A stretch of DNA of 17,077 nt from JBEKVE01 sp049514335 (GTDB lineage Bacteria > Actinomycetota > Acidimicrobiia > Acidimicrobiales > UBA8190), in assembly GCA_049514335.1 (NCBI GenBank), contig JBEKVE010000058.1, forward strand, positions 1-17,077. The letters run 5' to 3'. The notes below the pieces were generated by a model. That model did no database searches. It had not been told where the DNA came from and saw only the letters and a list, made by a program, of their open reading frames with translations. A program made the translations under genes and the position numbers. Each line of letters starts with the position of its first letter. Within the stretch, counting starts at the first letter, position 1. Shown piece after piece: positions 1 through 6,221 of the stretch.

Positions 1-1
1 G

Positions 2-325
2 CGCTCCGCCAGGACACCGCCGCCGCCCGGTGGTGGGCAGTCGTCGAGACCGGGTGCCCCGAAGCGGCGGGCCCGGGGCCAACGACCCGGCCGACCTGGT
101 GGGACGCGGCGCCGTGGGAGTGCGGCCCGGGATTCCGAGGCACTGGCCGCACTGCGCCCCACCGGTGTGGTCGTGTTCACCGAGTTGGACGGTGTGGTGA
201 TGACCGAAGGCACCGCCGCAGTCCCGGCCCGGGACCCCGAGCGTGGCCCCGAAGGACACGCATCTGCCAGCACGGGGTGGAAGCGGCGCCTCCTGGCCGG
301 TGCGACGTGGCTGCTCGGGCGATAG
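2..325 (+). CDS. C-terminal tail of an unidentified protein, truncated by the window edge, possibly frameshifted
   Basis: An open frame enters from the left edge and ends at a TAG at 323-325, 16 bases before the convergent stop of the glycosidase gene. From about base 140 to 300 this frame has mostly G or C at third codon positions and reads sensibly (ending GATWLLGR). From 1 to about 135, third-position GC is higher in the frame starting at base 1 (peptide beginning ALRQDTAAARWW). This suggests either a one-base frameshift near 125-140 or simply a poorly resolved gene end. No family is recognised. The assignment rests on codon pattern alone, so the start of the coding part and even the reality of the gene are uncertain. 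Confidence 0.3.
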   Translation, partial: RSARTPPPPGGGQSSRPGAPKRRARGQRPGRPGGTRRRGSAARDSEALAALRPTGVVVFTELDGVVMTEGTAAVPARDPERGPEGHASASTGWKRRLLAGATWLLGR

Positions 326-341
326 GACCCGGGACGAGCGC

Positions 342-1178
342 TCAGCGACAGGGTTTCCACGGCTTCGCCCGCAGGGCGACGCCCTTCAGGATGGCGTCAC
401 GTCCGGCCGCGTCCGCCTCCGGGCAGACGCGCCGTGCCGGCACGTGGTACTCCAACTCCACCACCGCCTTGCCCGCAGCCCTCCACGCGTCGTAGGCGGA
501 GCACTCCTTGTACTGCGCGCACTGCTCGTTGATGGCGAAGTCGAAGACGCTCTGCAGCTGCCCCAGCTGGTCGAGGTCGTTCTTGAGCCCCACCGACAGG
601 CCGTGGGCATGTGCGATGCCCGCCAGATCGGTGTCGAAGGTGAGCTGCTCCGCCGCCGTCAGGGGGAACCCGGTGGCGTTCTCGTATCCGTCCACGTTGT
701 CGAAGTCCACGGCATCGAAGCCGGCCTGGGCGCACTTGGCCACCCGTGCCGACAGGATGGGGAGCAGCACGCTCGTCGCCCGGATGTCGACCCAGCGCTC
801 ACCGGGCCATCCGTTCGACGCGCCCAACACCGACGCCGGGTATTGGGTGGCGTCGGGGCGCCAGTTCTCCCATGTGCCGGCGTCGACGTAGCACACGGCG
901 TGCGCGCCGGTGGCGTCGATGGCGGCGACACTCGCCGAATTGAGGGTCACGCCGTTGTCGGCGTACAGGTCGATGTCGTAGACCTGGGGTCGCACACACG
1001 AGCCACCGCTCACCGGAACCGCGCACAGGTTCGTCTTGACGGTCCCCTGGAGCTGGTACTGCCAGACCAGCCCTGGCTGGGGGACCCACGGCCCGCTCGC
1101 GCTCGCCGATGCGCTCAGTCCGACCACGGTGGCGGCGACGCTCACCGCAGCCGTCACGAGGACCCGCATCCGCCCCAC
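342..1178 (-). CDS. Secreted glycoside hydrolase, GH114-type (endo-alpha-1,4-polygalactosaminidase-like)
   Basis: The 278-residue protein opens with a signal peptide (MRVLV followed by an Ala/Val-rich core, likely cleavage after ASASA near residue 28), so it is probably exported. The mature part has the landmarks of the GH114/TM1410-like TIM-barrel family: WQYQLQG near residue 39, YDIDLYAD at 67-74, CYVDAGTWE at 96-104, a WPGERWVDIR segment, the acidic strand DAVDFDNVDGY at 155-165, GLKND at 197-201 and NEQC around Glu218. Asp158/Asp160 and Glu218 are candidate catalytic acids by analogy with the family. Characterised members cleave alpha-1,4-linked galactosamine polymers; the substrate here is unknown. 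Several cysteines suggest disulfides, as expected outside the cell. The GTG at 1178 is preferred over the in-frame ATG at 1169 because a TANNNT box lies exactly six bases upstream of it. It is transcribed away from the sugar kinase operon behind a 246-base gap, so it is probably monocistronic. Confidence 0.85.
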   Translation of the reverse strand: MGRMRVLVTAAVSVAATVVGLSASASASGPWVPQPGLVWQYQLQGTVKTNLCAVPVSGGSCVRPQVYDIDLYADNGVTLNSASVAAIDATGAHAVCYVDAGTWENWRPDATQYPASVLGASNGWPGERWVDIRATSVLLPILSARVAKCAQAGFDAVDFDNVDGYENATGFPLTAAEQLTFDTDLAGIAHAHGLSVGLKNDLDQLGQLQSVFDFAINEQCAQYKECSAYDAWRAAGKAVVELEYHVPARRVCPEADAAGRDAILKGVALRAKPWKPCR

Positions 1179-1184
1179 GCCGCC

Positions 1185-1190
1185 AGCCTA
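1185..1190 (-). promoter_or_regulatory. -10 box of a leaderless promoter for the GH114 gene
   Basis: On the minus strand TAGGCT is followed by exactly six bases (GGCGGC) and then the GTG start at 1178. In actinobacteria TANNNT with the transcript start about seven bases downstream is the usual -10 element, so transcription would begin on the start codon. No Shine-Dalgarno sequence is visible, which fits. No clear -35 box is seen. Confidence 0.5.
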
Positions 1191-1246
1191 CGCCCCTGCT
1201 CCCTGGCGCCGTCGCCCTGACCTGCCCTCCCTCACGGGGCGGGGTT

Positions 1247-1260
1247 GTGCGGGTCCGCAC
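1247..1260. repeat. Short inverted repeat upstream of the GH114 gene
   Basis: GTGCGG and CCGCAC flank two central bases, giving a 14-base near-palindrome about 55 bases upstream of the predicted -10 box of the glycosidase gene. It could be an operator or a small hairpin in the gap downstream of the sugar kinase gene. In such GC-rich DNA a six-base arm can arise by chance. Nothing else was identified in the 1179-1424 gap. Confidence 0.25.
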
Positions 1261-1424
1261 CGCGCGGATTGCGGGGGGAAACGGATGTGCTCGGACGCCC
1301 CGGTCCGTACGCTGGCAGCACGGCTGGGGCGCCACGCCCGGTCAGCGCCGATCCAGGAGATTGCCCCCCCAGCAGAGGCGTGGGTAAGCGCCCCAGCCGG
1401 TTCACTGCTTGATGGCGACCGGCG

Positions 1425-2396
1425 CTACAGGCCCCGGGCGCCGCCTTCGAGCAACACCGTGGCTCCGACCGCGCCCGAAAGGTCACCGAGTTGGGTGGGC
1501 AGCACCACCGGCGGGAACTCGGGTACCCGCAGGTTCTTGGCCATGGCCTGCTCCACCCTGCGCACGAAGGGTTCACCGAGGCGGTCACCCAGCCCGCCGC
1601 CCACGATGATGGCCTCGAGCTCGAGGAGGTTCTGGGCGTTCGCCAGCGCCACACCGAGCGCGTCCACGGCCTCGTCCATGAGCTCGACGGTCAGACGGTC
1701 ACCCAGCTCGAGCGCGTCGGCGATCACCGAACTCGTCACGCGATCGCGCCCTTTGCGCTCCATGATCTCGAACAGTTTCGTCTTCTGGCCTTTGCTGGCA
1801 CGCCCGCGGGCCGTCTGCTCGATGGACATGCGACCGGCGTACGCCTCGAGGCATCCGAGCCGGGTGCAGCCGCAGCGTCGACCGCCGGGCTTGACCGTGG
1901 TGTGCCCGATCTCGCCGGCATTGCCCCGACCGTGGCGCAGGATGCCGTCGAGGATGAGGCCGCCTCCCACACCCGTGCCCACGAACACGCCGAGCAGATT
2001 CTTGTAGGGACGCCCCGCGCCGCGGTGGTATTCACCGATCACGGCCATCCTGACGTCGTTGTCCACGGTCACGGGCGTCCCCGCGAACGCGGCGCTCACA
2101 GCCGGCCCGAGCGGTACGTCCTGCATGAACCCCGGCACGTTGGCGGCCTTCGACACGTGACCCGTGCTCCTGTCGACCGAACCCGGCGTGCCGATCCCGA
2201 TGGCGCGCAGCTCGGTCAGATCACGTCCCGCGCCCTGCACGGCCGCAGCCACGCTCGCCACGATCTCGGCGATCACGTCGGCCGCCCCCGTCTTCGGGGT
2301 CTGATGGCGCGACTGACCCACGACCGCGCCCTCCGACACCGCTACCGACTGGATCTTGGTGCCGCCGAGGTCGACGCCCGCAGTGACCTGCGCCAA
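1425..2396 (-). CDS. ROK-family sugar kinase, glucokinase-like
   Basis: The predicted 323-residue cytoplasmic protein would phosphorylate a hexose, most likely glucose, with ATP. It shows the ROK order of motifs: phosphate-binding AGVDLGGTKI at about 5-14, catalytic VDNDVR at 111-116, the second phosphate loop GTGVGGG at 140-146, GEIGH at 161-165, and the ROK zinc site RCGCTRLGC with Cys175, Cys177 and Cys182 following His165. The zinc site and length fit actinobacterial glucokinases; other ROK kinases cannot be excluded. The start is placed at TTG 2396 because GGGAGGGGG lies five bases upstream and the protein then begins just before the first beta strand, as is usual. The alternative GTG at 2438 adds 14 residues and has no ribosome-binding site. 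It follows the flippase-like membrane gene on the same strand with an 82-base gap (40 from the alternative start), so the two probably share a transcript. There is no DNA-binding N-terminus, so it is not a ROK repressor. Confidence 0.88.
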   Translation of the reverse strand: MAQVTAGVDLGGTKIQSVAVSEGAVVGQSRHQTPKTGAADVIAEIVASVAAAVQGAGRDLTELRAIGIGTPGSVDRSTGHVSKAANVPGFMQDVPLGPAVSAAFAGTPVTVDNDVRMAVIGEYHRGAGRPYKNLLGVFVGTGVGGGLILDGILRHGRGNAGEIGHTTVKPGGRRCGCTRLGCLEAYAGRMSIEQTARGRASKGQKTKLFEIMERKGRDRVTSSVIADALELGDRLTVELMDEAVDALGVALANAQNLLELEAIIVGGGLGDRLGEPFVRRVEQAMAKNLRVPEFPPVVLPTQLGDLSGAVGATVLLEGGARGL

Positions 2397-2401
2397 CTTT
2401 T

Positions 2402-2410
2402 CCCCCTCCC
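2402..2410 (-). promoter_or_regulatory. Ribosome-binding site deciding the TTG start of the ROK kinase
   Basis: The minus strand reads GGGAGGGGG followed by AAAAG and then TTG at 2396-2394. This strong Shine-Dalgarno sequence favours TTG over the upstream GTG at 2438, which has none. Confidence 0.55.
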
Positions 2411-2478
2411 GCGTCGTGGGCGTGCGAGCCCGACTCACGGTAGCGCCGTGGTCGTCCTGTTCCGGTCATAGGCGGTGG

Positions 2479-3663
2479 TCAGGGCAGTGTCTCCACAGCA
2501 GACGATGTCGGAGGCGGTCCTTCGGGACCGACAGCCAGAGACGGCGGGCCGATCGGCGCGGCGCTCGCTGCATCGCGTTGCGCCGTATCGCCGTCGGTCA
2601 CCTCGGCGCACGGGGCGGCCCTGCGCTCGACCACGACCAGCATCACGCTGCCGATCGCCGCCACGGCCCAGCACGTGATGGCGCGGTACACGACCGTGGC
2701 CGCCAGCGCGTCCCCGGCGGGGGAGCCCACGAGCGCGAACGCCCCCACCATGCCGCCCTCGACGAAGCCGATCCCGCCGGGTACCGGAGCCAGGCTTCCC
2801 GCCACCTGAGCCACCGCGTAGGCGAAGAGCACGGCGTGCCAGGGAATGGGCCTGCCCAGCACCTCGAACGAGGCGATCAGGCAGAAGACGTCCATCGACC
2901 AGTTGGCGAGGCTCAGCCCCAGCACCTGCGCACCGGTGGGGACCGTCACCCGATACTGCACGACATCGGCGGCACGGGCGGTGAGTCCCCGGACCCAGCG
3001 TGCCCACCGGTGCCCCGCCCGCAGGTCCAGCCATGCGTCGACGGCGGACGTCCGGTGCACGATCACCACGATCGACGCGGCGACGCCGAATCCCAGTGCG
3101 CCGCATCCGAGTGCCTGCCACCACGACAGCAGCCCGGCGACACCGGCCCCGGCGACCAGGAGCGCGATGATCGACACGATGGCGGCGAACCCACCCGCCA
3201 GCACGACCCACACCGCCAGGGGCATGGGGATGCAGCGGCGCCGGTACTGCCCCACCAGCCACCCGCTGGCGGGTGCGGTTCCGCCGGGCACCAGGTTGGT
3301 GATCCCCGTGGCGGCGATGGCCAGGCTCACCATGGTGCGCATCGTGAGCTTCGTGCCCCCGGCGCGCAACAGACGGCGCTGCACCAGGGCGTAACACAGG
3401 AACGAGGCCACTTCGGCGCCGATGGCGAGCGCCAACCACGGCAGGCGCCCCACGCTGAAGTGGTCGAAGGCTGTCAGGAAGTCGTGGGTGGCGCTGTGGG
3501 CCCGCAGGAAGGCGAACACCACGATGGCGAGAAGGAGCACGCCGAGGGCGATCCTCGGCAGAAGCCCGAAGTGCCGCCCCCGGTGCCGCCGCAGCCGCCC
3601 CGCAGGACCGGTCGGGGCGAGACCGGTCTCTGGCGTCTCCCCCTGCTGCGCGCCGTGCGTCAT
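2479..3663 (-). CDS. Integral membrane protein, lysylphosphatidylglycerol synthase TM region / flippase-like family
   Basis: The 394-residue protein has a basic cytoplasmic N-terminus (RLRRHRGRH) and about eight hydrophobic segments: near 33-52, 75-95, 108-125, 150-172, 176-200, 253-275, 285-300 and 320-345. It carries hallmarks of the LPG_synthase_TM (UPF0104) family, NLVPGGTAPASGW in the middle and PVPGGIGFVEGGMVG near residue 300. Family members include the membrane part of MprF, which flips aminoacylated lipids, and stand-alone proteins of unknown cargo. The soluble aminoacyl-transferase half of MprF is absent, so no lysyl transfer should be inferred. The Pro/Ala-rich C-terminal tail of about 45 residues is probably disordered. 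GGGAAGG lies nine bases upstream of the ATG and a TAGCCT -10 box further up. It probably heads an operon with the ROK kinase. A role in lipid or glycolipid translocation is inference. Confidence 0.85.
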   Translation of the reverse strand: MTHGAQQGETPETGLAPTGPAGRLRRHRGRHFGLLPRIALGVLLLAIVVFAFLRAHSATHDFLTAFDHFSVGRLPWLALAIGAEVASFLCYALVQRRLLRAGGTKLTMRTMVSLAIAATGITNLVPGGTAPASGWLVGQYRRRCIPMPLAVWVVLAGGFAAIVSIIALLVAGAGVAGLLSWWQALGCGALGFGVAASIVVIVHRTSAVDAWLDLRAGHRWARWVRGLTARAADVVQYRVTVPTGAQVLGLSLANWSMDVFCLIASFEVLGRPIPWHAVLFAYAVAQVAGSLAPVPGGIGFVEGGMVGAFALVGSPAGDALAATVVYRAITCWAVAAIGSVMLVVVERRAAPCAEVTDGDTAQRDAASAAPIGPPSLAVGPEGPPPTSSAVETLP

Positions 3664-3694
3664 CGATCACGGCCTTCCCGTTGCCCCGTCGGAC

Positions 3695-3700
3695 AGGCTA
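3695..3700 (-). promoter_or_regulatory. -10 box for the flippase-like / ROK kinase operon
   Basis: TAGCCT on the minus strand matches TANNNT. Transcription would start near 3688 and give a leader of about 25 bases containing the GGGAAGG ribosome-binding site before the ATG at 3663. No good -35 box is seen. Confidence 0.35.
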
Positions 3701-3751
3701 CCCCGCTGCGGAAGGGGGCAAACCGCCGCGCGTCTGGTTGACTCGCGCCCC

Positions 3752-4471
3752 GTGGAGATGCTCGAGGTACCCATCGACATCGGCACGGGGCCGCCCGTCG
3801 TGGTGTTCCACGGCTTCGCCATGCGCCCGGCCACCTACCGCGCCCTGGCGGACGAGCTGGCACCGCGCTGTCGGGTCCTCATCCCCGATCTCTTCGCCGT
3901 CCGGGGACGGTGGGGTTACGACCGCATCCTCCGGGCGCTCACTGCCGCGCTCGACCAGCGCGGCCTCGAGCGGGTGACGATGGTGGGCCACTCGTTCGGC
4001 GGTGCCATCCAGCTGGGGTTCGCGTCTTCGTTCCCGGAACGCACCGTGGAGCTCGTGTTCTCCGACACCCTCGCTGTGTCGCGGGAATGGAGACTGGCCG
4101 ACGAGTCCTTGCGCCATCCCTTGCGCTTGCTCCGACTGGCGACGCCGAAGGCAGCCAGCGCCTTCGTCCGCTCGTGGGTCGAGCACCCGCTGCAGCTCGC
4201 CGACGCGGCGTGGTGGGCCTTCACCGAAGCTCGCGACCGGATCGTCCACACCGTCGGCGACGCCGGGCTACCGGCACACGTCCTGTGGGCCAACCGCGAC
4301 TCGGTGCTGTCACGGAGCGACGGCGAGGCATTCGCCGGCGCCCTGGGTGCGAGCTTCACGGTGGCCTACGGATCGGGCCACACCCCCATCGACCACGACT
4401 GGATGTTCCAACAGCCCGCGTTGTTCGTCGACTATCTCGAACGGCTGGGCCTGCACGCCCTGTACTCCTGA
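3752..4471 (+). CDS. Alpha/beta hydrolase-fold protein
   Basis: The 239-residue protein has a standard alpha/beta hydrolase layout: the oxyanion-hole strand VVVFHGFAMRP at 16-26, the nucleophile elbow GHSFGG with Ser81, the acid in WANRDSV (Asp183) and the base in GSGHTPIDHDW (His210). This gives an apparently complete Ser-Asp-His triad in a typical length. There is no signal peptide, so it is cytoplasmic. The substrate cannot be read from sequence; esterase, lipase-like or C-C hydrolase activity are all possible. The open frame extends upstream to 3422, but that part overlaps the divergent membrane gene in antisense and is ignored. GTG 3752 and ATG 3758 are both plausible starts, with only a very close GGAG before the ATG. 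A TTGACT eight bases before the GTG might be a degenerate -10 box. The stop codon lies inside a 16-base tandem repeat. Confidence 0.85.
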   Translation: MEMLEVPIDIGTGPPVVVFHGFAMRPATYRALADELAPRCRVLIPDLFAVRGRWGYDRILRALTAALDQRGLERVTMVGHSFGGAIQLGFASSFPERTVELVFSDTLAVSREWRLADESLRHPLRLLRLATPKAASAFVRSWVEHPLQLADAAWWAFTEARDRIVHTVGDAGLPAHVLWANRDSVLSRSDGEAFAGALGASFTVAYGSGHTPIDHDWMFQQPALFVDYLERLGLHALYS

Positions 4472-4508
4472 ACGCCTGTACTCCGGAACGCCTGTACTGG
4501 TGTACACG
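4459..4508 (+). repeat. 16-base tandem repeat, about three copies, spanning the hydrolase stop codon
   Basis: CCTGTACTCCTGAACG at 4459-4474 is followed directly by CCTGTACTCCGGAACG (one mismatch, 4475-4490) and then a decayed third copy beginning CCTGTACTGG (from 4491). The TGA of the hydrolase gene at 4469-4471 is in the first copy; the second copy has CGG where the first has CTG, removing the TGA. This is the simplest visible tandem duplication in the window and looks like a slippage product. Confidence 0.7.
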
Positions 4509-4531
4509 CCGTGCCGGCGCTCGTTGGTGCA

Positions 4532-4569
4532 CCCGTGCAGGGGGCCGGGGCGTCGGACCCCCGCACGGG
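4532..4569 (+). terminator. Strong hairpin, likely terminator of the hydrolase gene
   Basis: Left arm CCCGTGCAGGGGG (4532-4544) pairs with CCCCCGCACGGG (4558-4569), giving a 12-pair stem with one bulged A and a 13-base loop, about 60 bases after the hydrolase stop. There is no T tract, which is common in GC-rich actinobacteria. It could act on either strand because it lies between convergent genes. Confidence 0.5.
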
Positions 4570-4583
4570 GCACATCGGGTGGG

Positions 4584-4601
4584 GCTCCGGGGGACCGGAG
4601 C
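4584..4601 (-). terminator. Hairpin downstream of the small propeller-tail ORF, likely its terminator
   Basis: GCTCCGG and CCGGAGC pair perfectly around a four-base loop, 20 bases past the stop of the minus-strand ORF at 4622. A perfect ten-base palindrome CGACCGGTCG (4606-4615) lies between them. There is no T tract. Confidence 0.45.
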
Positions 4602-4621
4602 GCCTCGACCGGTCGGCGACC

Positions 4622-4837
4622 TCAGAACAGAAGGTCGAGGGAGTTGGCGCCGTTGTCGACGAACCACAGACCGCGCCCACCGGGGACGACGGTCAGGCCG
4701 AACAGGTCACCGGCGCCGCCCGGCGCCGGGCCGGTGTCGTCGAGCGTGGCGCACCGCGGGCCGGGGCGATGCCACCGCCCGGGCGCGTCGATGGTGGGCC
4801 GGGGTGGCGGCTCGTGGTCAGGGGGGGTGTGCGGCAC
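4622..4837 (-). CDS. Small ORF resembling the C-terminal blades of a beta-propeller protein (possible gene remnant)
   Basis: A GTG at 4837 has a strong ribosome-binding site, GGAGG with a six-base spacer, and opens a 71-residue frame. The first 25 residues are Pro/His/Arg-rich (begins VPHTPPDHEPPP). The rest, CATLDDTGPAPGGAGDLFGL then WFVDNGANSLDLLF at the end, looks like the final strands of an NHL/SMP-30-type propeller, where a closing phrase of the form FVDDGTNTL is common. A single blade or two cannot form a propeller, so this is either a decayed gene that kept its end and a fortuitous start, or a genuine small protein. No signal peptide is seen. A matching hairpin follows the stop, which argues that a transcription unit existed here. 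The similarity is from pattern memory only. Residues upstream of the GTG in the same frame do not look propeller-like. Confidence 0.45.
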   Translation of the reverse strand: MPHTPPDHEPPPRPTIDAPGRWHRPGPRCATLDDTGPAPGGAGDLFGLTVVPGGRGLWFVDNGANSLDLLF

Positions 4838-4923
4838 GGGGCACCTCCGGTCAGTCGGGTTCGAAGACGCGCCGGGTGCGGCCGGGAGGCATCCGATGTT
4901 CACGGCGCAAACGACCCACTGGC

Positions 4924-4958
4924 CCGCCCCGACCGGGGATCGACCCGGCGGGGGGCGG
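4924..4958 (-). terminator. Hairpin after the Eis-like gene, likely terminator
   Basis: An outer stem CCGCCCC (4924-4930) with GGGGCGG (4952-4958) encloses an inner stem CCGGG (4933-4937) with CCCGG (4944-4948), starting seven bases after the minus-strand stop at 4965. No T tract is present. Confidence 0.4.
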
Positions 4959-4964
4959 CGAGCC

Positions 4965-6185
4965 TCAGAACCAGGTGGCGCACCACGGGGTGAGCGGCGA
5001 CCCGAACATGGCGTCGGCGAGGAGCACGGCTCCGGCCCGGTGCTCGTCGATCCGGCCTGCGTCGGCCAGGGCGAGCGCCGAGGTGCCACCGACGTACAGC
5101 GAGCCCAGGGTGTCCACCGGCATGGTCAGGTCGGGGGAACGGCTCGTGGGGGTGCAGGTGGCACCGTCGGGGCCGCCCTGCAACGCCATGCGGCCGGCGG
5201 CCAGCCCGAGGGGGTCGACGATCTCCACCACGAGCGCACCCGCCACCCGGTAGCGGCGGGCCGACAACGCCGCGGCGGTGTCGAGCACGCGCACCCACAC
5301 GAAGTCGAAGGTGCCGGTGCGCCGCAGCGCCCGCCCGTCTTCGAGGAGCCACGCCAGCGGCTCCTCGATGCAACGGTCGCCGGCGTGCACGACGGTGATG
5401 AGGTCGACCTCGCAGCAGTGACGCCACAGGCGTTCGTAGGCGGCGGGCGTCGCGGCCACGAGCTCCTCCACGGTGAGCTCGCCCTTCTTGCGCATGTGCT
5501 CCCAGCGGTTCGTGGCGCTGTAGCTCACGTACCCCTCGGGTTCGCCCCGGGAAGAGCGGTAGAGCGCGTGGTACCCCTCGAAGGGCTTGTCGCCGGGCAC
5601 GTCGACCTGGTGGAAGGTCCGGTCCCACCACCGGGGGGCCCGATCGATCGATCCCGGCCGTGTCGCCCGGAAGCGCTCGTAGACGCCGGGCGCCACGGCG
5701 CGCATGACGTCACGGTCGACGAGCTCCACCTCGCCCGCCGGCGGCCGTCGGAACCGCGTCGTGGGTACGTCGAGGCTGTAGGCAGCGCCCTCGATCGCCG
5801 CGCCGTACCCGAATCGCCCGTAGATGGGGTACTCGGAGGCGATCAGGATGCTCACCGGCTCCCCCCGGGCCGCGTCGGCACGGAGGCTGGCGAGCATCAT
5901 GTCGGTGAGGAGCCCCCGGCGGCGGTGGGTGGGGGAGACGGTCACGTTGGTGAGCGCCGATGCCACCACCTGCGCCGGACCCGGCACGGTCAAGGTGGTG
6001 GCGAACGAACGAAGCGTCCCGACCACGCGGTCGCCGTCGTACGCGCCCCAGGTGCGATCGAGGTCGACCTCCTCGGCGTAGTACTCGGCGTAGCCGTCGG
6101 CGACGGGAATGAGGAATCCGACCCCCATGGCCGCCACCCACGCGTCGATGTCCGACGCCTCGGCCCGGCGCACGCCGGCGCTCAC
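4965..6185 (-). CDS. Eis-like GNAT N-acetyltransferase
   Basis: The 406-residue protein has the full architecture of the Eis (enhanced intracellular survival) family: an N-terminal GNAT domain, a second GNAT-like domain and a C-terminal sterol-carrier-like fold. The acetyl-CoA loop is VTVSPTHRRRGLLT at 81-94. The segment SEYPIYGRFGYG at 117-128 matches the Eis catalytic region, with Tyr122 the likely counterpart of Tyr126 in the mycobacterial enzyme. The chain ends TPWCATWF, keeping the terminal aromatic whose carboxylate acts in catalysis in Eis. Mycobacterial Eis acetylates amines on aminoglycosides and lysines on proteins and polyamines; the substrate here is unknown. The GTG at 6185 gives a normal N-terminus. 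It lies 36 bases after an unrecognised gene on the same strand and probably shares its transcript. A hairpin follows the stop. Confidence 0.88.
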   Translation of the reverse strand: MSAGVRRAEASDIDAWVAAMGVGFLIPVADGYAEYYAEEVDLDRTWGAYDGDRVVGTLRSFATTLTVPGPAQVVASALTNVTVSPTHRRRGLLTDMMLASLRADAARGEPVSILIASEYPIYGRFGYGAAIEGAAYSLDVPTTRFRRPPAGEVELVDRDVMRAVAPGVYERFRATRPGSIDRAPRWWDRTFHQVDVPGDKPFEGYHALYRSSRGEPEGYVSYSATNRWEHMRKKGELTVEELVAATPAAYERLWRHCCEVDLITVVHAGDRCIEEPLAWLLEDGRALRRTGTFDFVWVRVLDTAAALSARRYRVAGALVVEIVDPLGLAAGRMALQGGPDGATCTPTSRSPDLTMPVDTLGSLYVGGTSALALADAGRIDEHRAGAVLLADAMFGSPLTPWCATWF

Positions 6186-6221
6186 GGCGTCACCGCGCCG
6201 CGAGGCCCGAGCCGGCGGCGG

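Noticed and set aside
2479..3663. Assignment as MprF (lysyl-phosphatidylglycerol synthase)
   Set aside because: Only the transmembrane half is present; the C-terminal aminoacyl-transferase domain that defines MprF is missing here and in the neighbouring genes.
2356..3741. Long plus-strand frame opposite the flippase-like gene, and the upstream extension of the hydrolase frame to 3422
   Set aside because: Both are antisense to a membrane protein with clear family motifs; the hydrolase domain begins only after 3752.
3738..3743. TTGACT upstream of the hydrolase, and the same GGTTGACT octamer at 14293-14300 upstream of Ku, as a shared -35 box
   Set aside because: No -10 box lies at the right distance in either place; at the hydrolase it would put the start inside the gene. 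Two occurrences are too few to call a motif.
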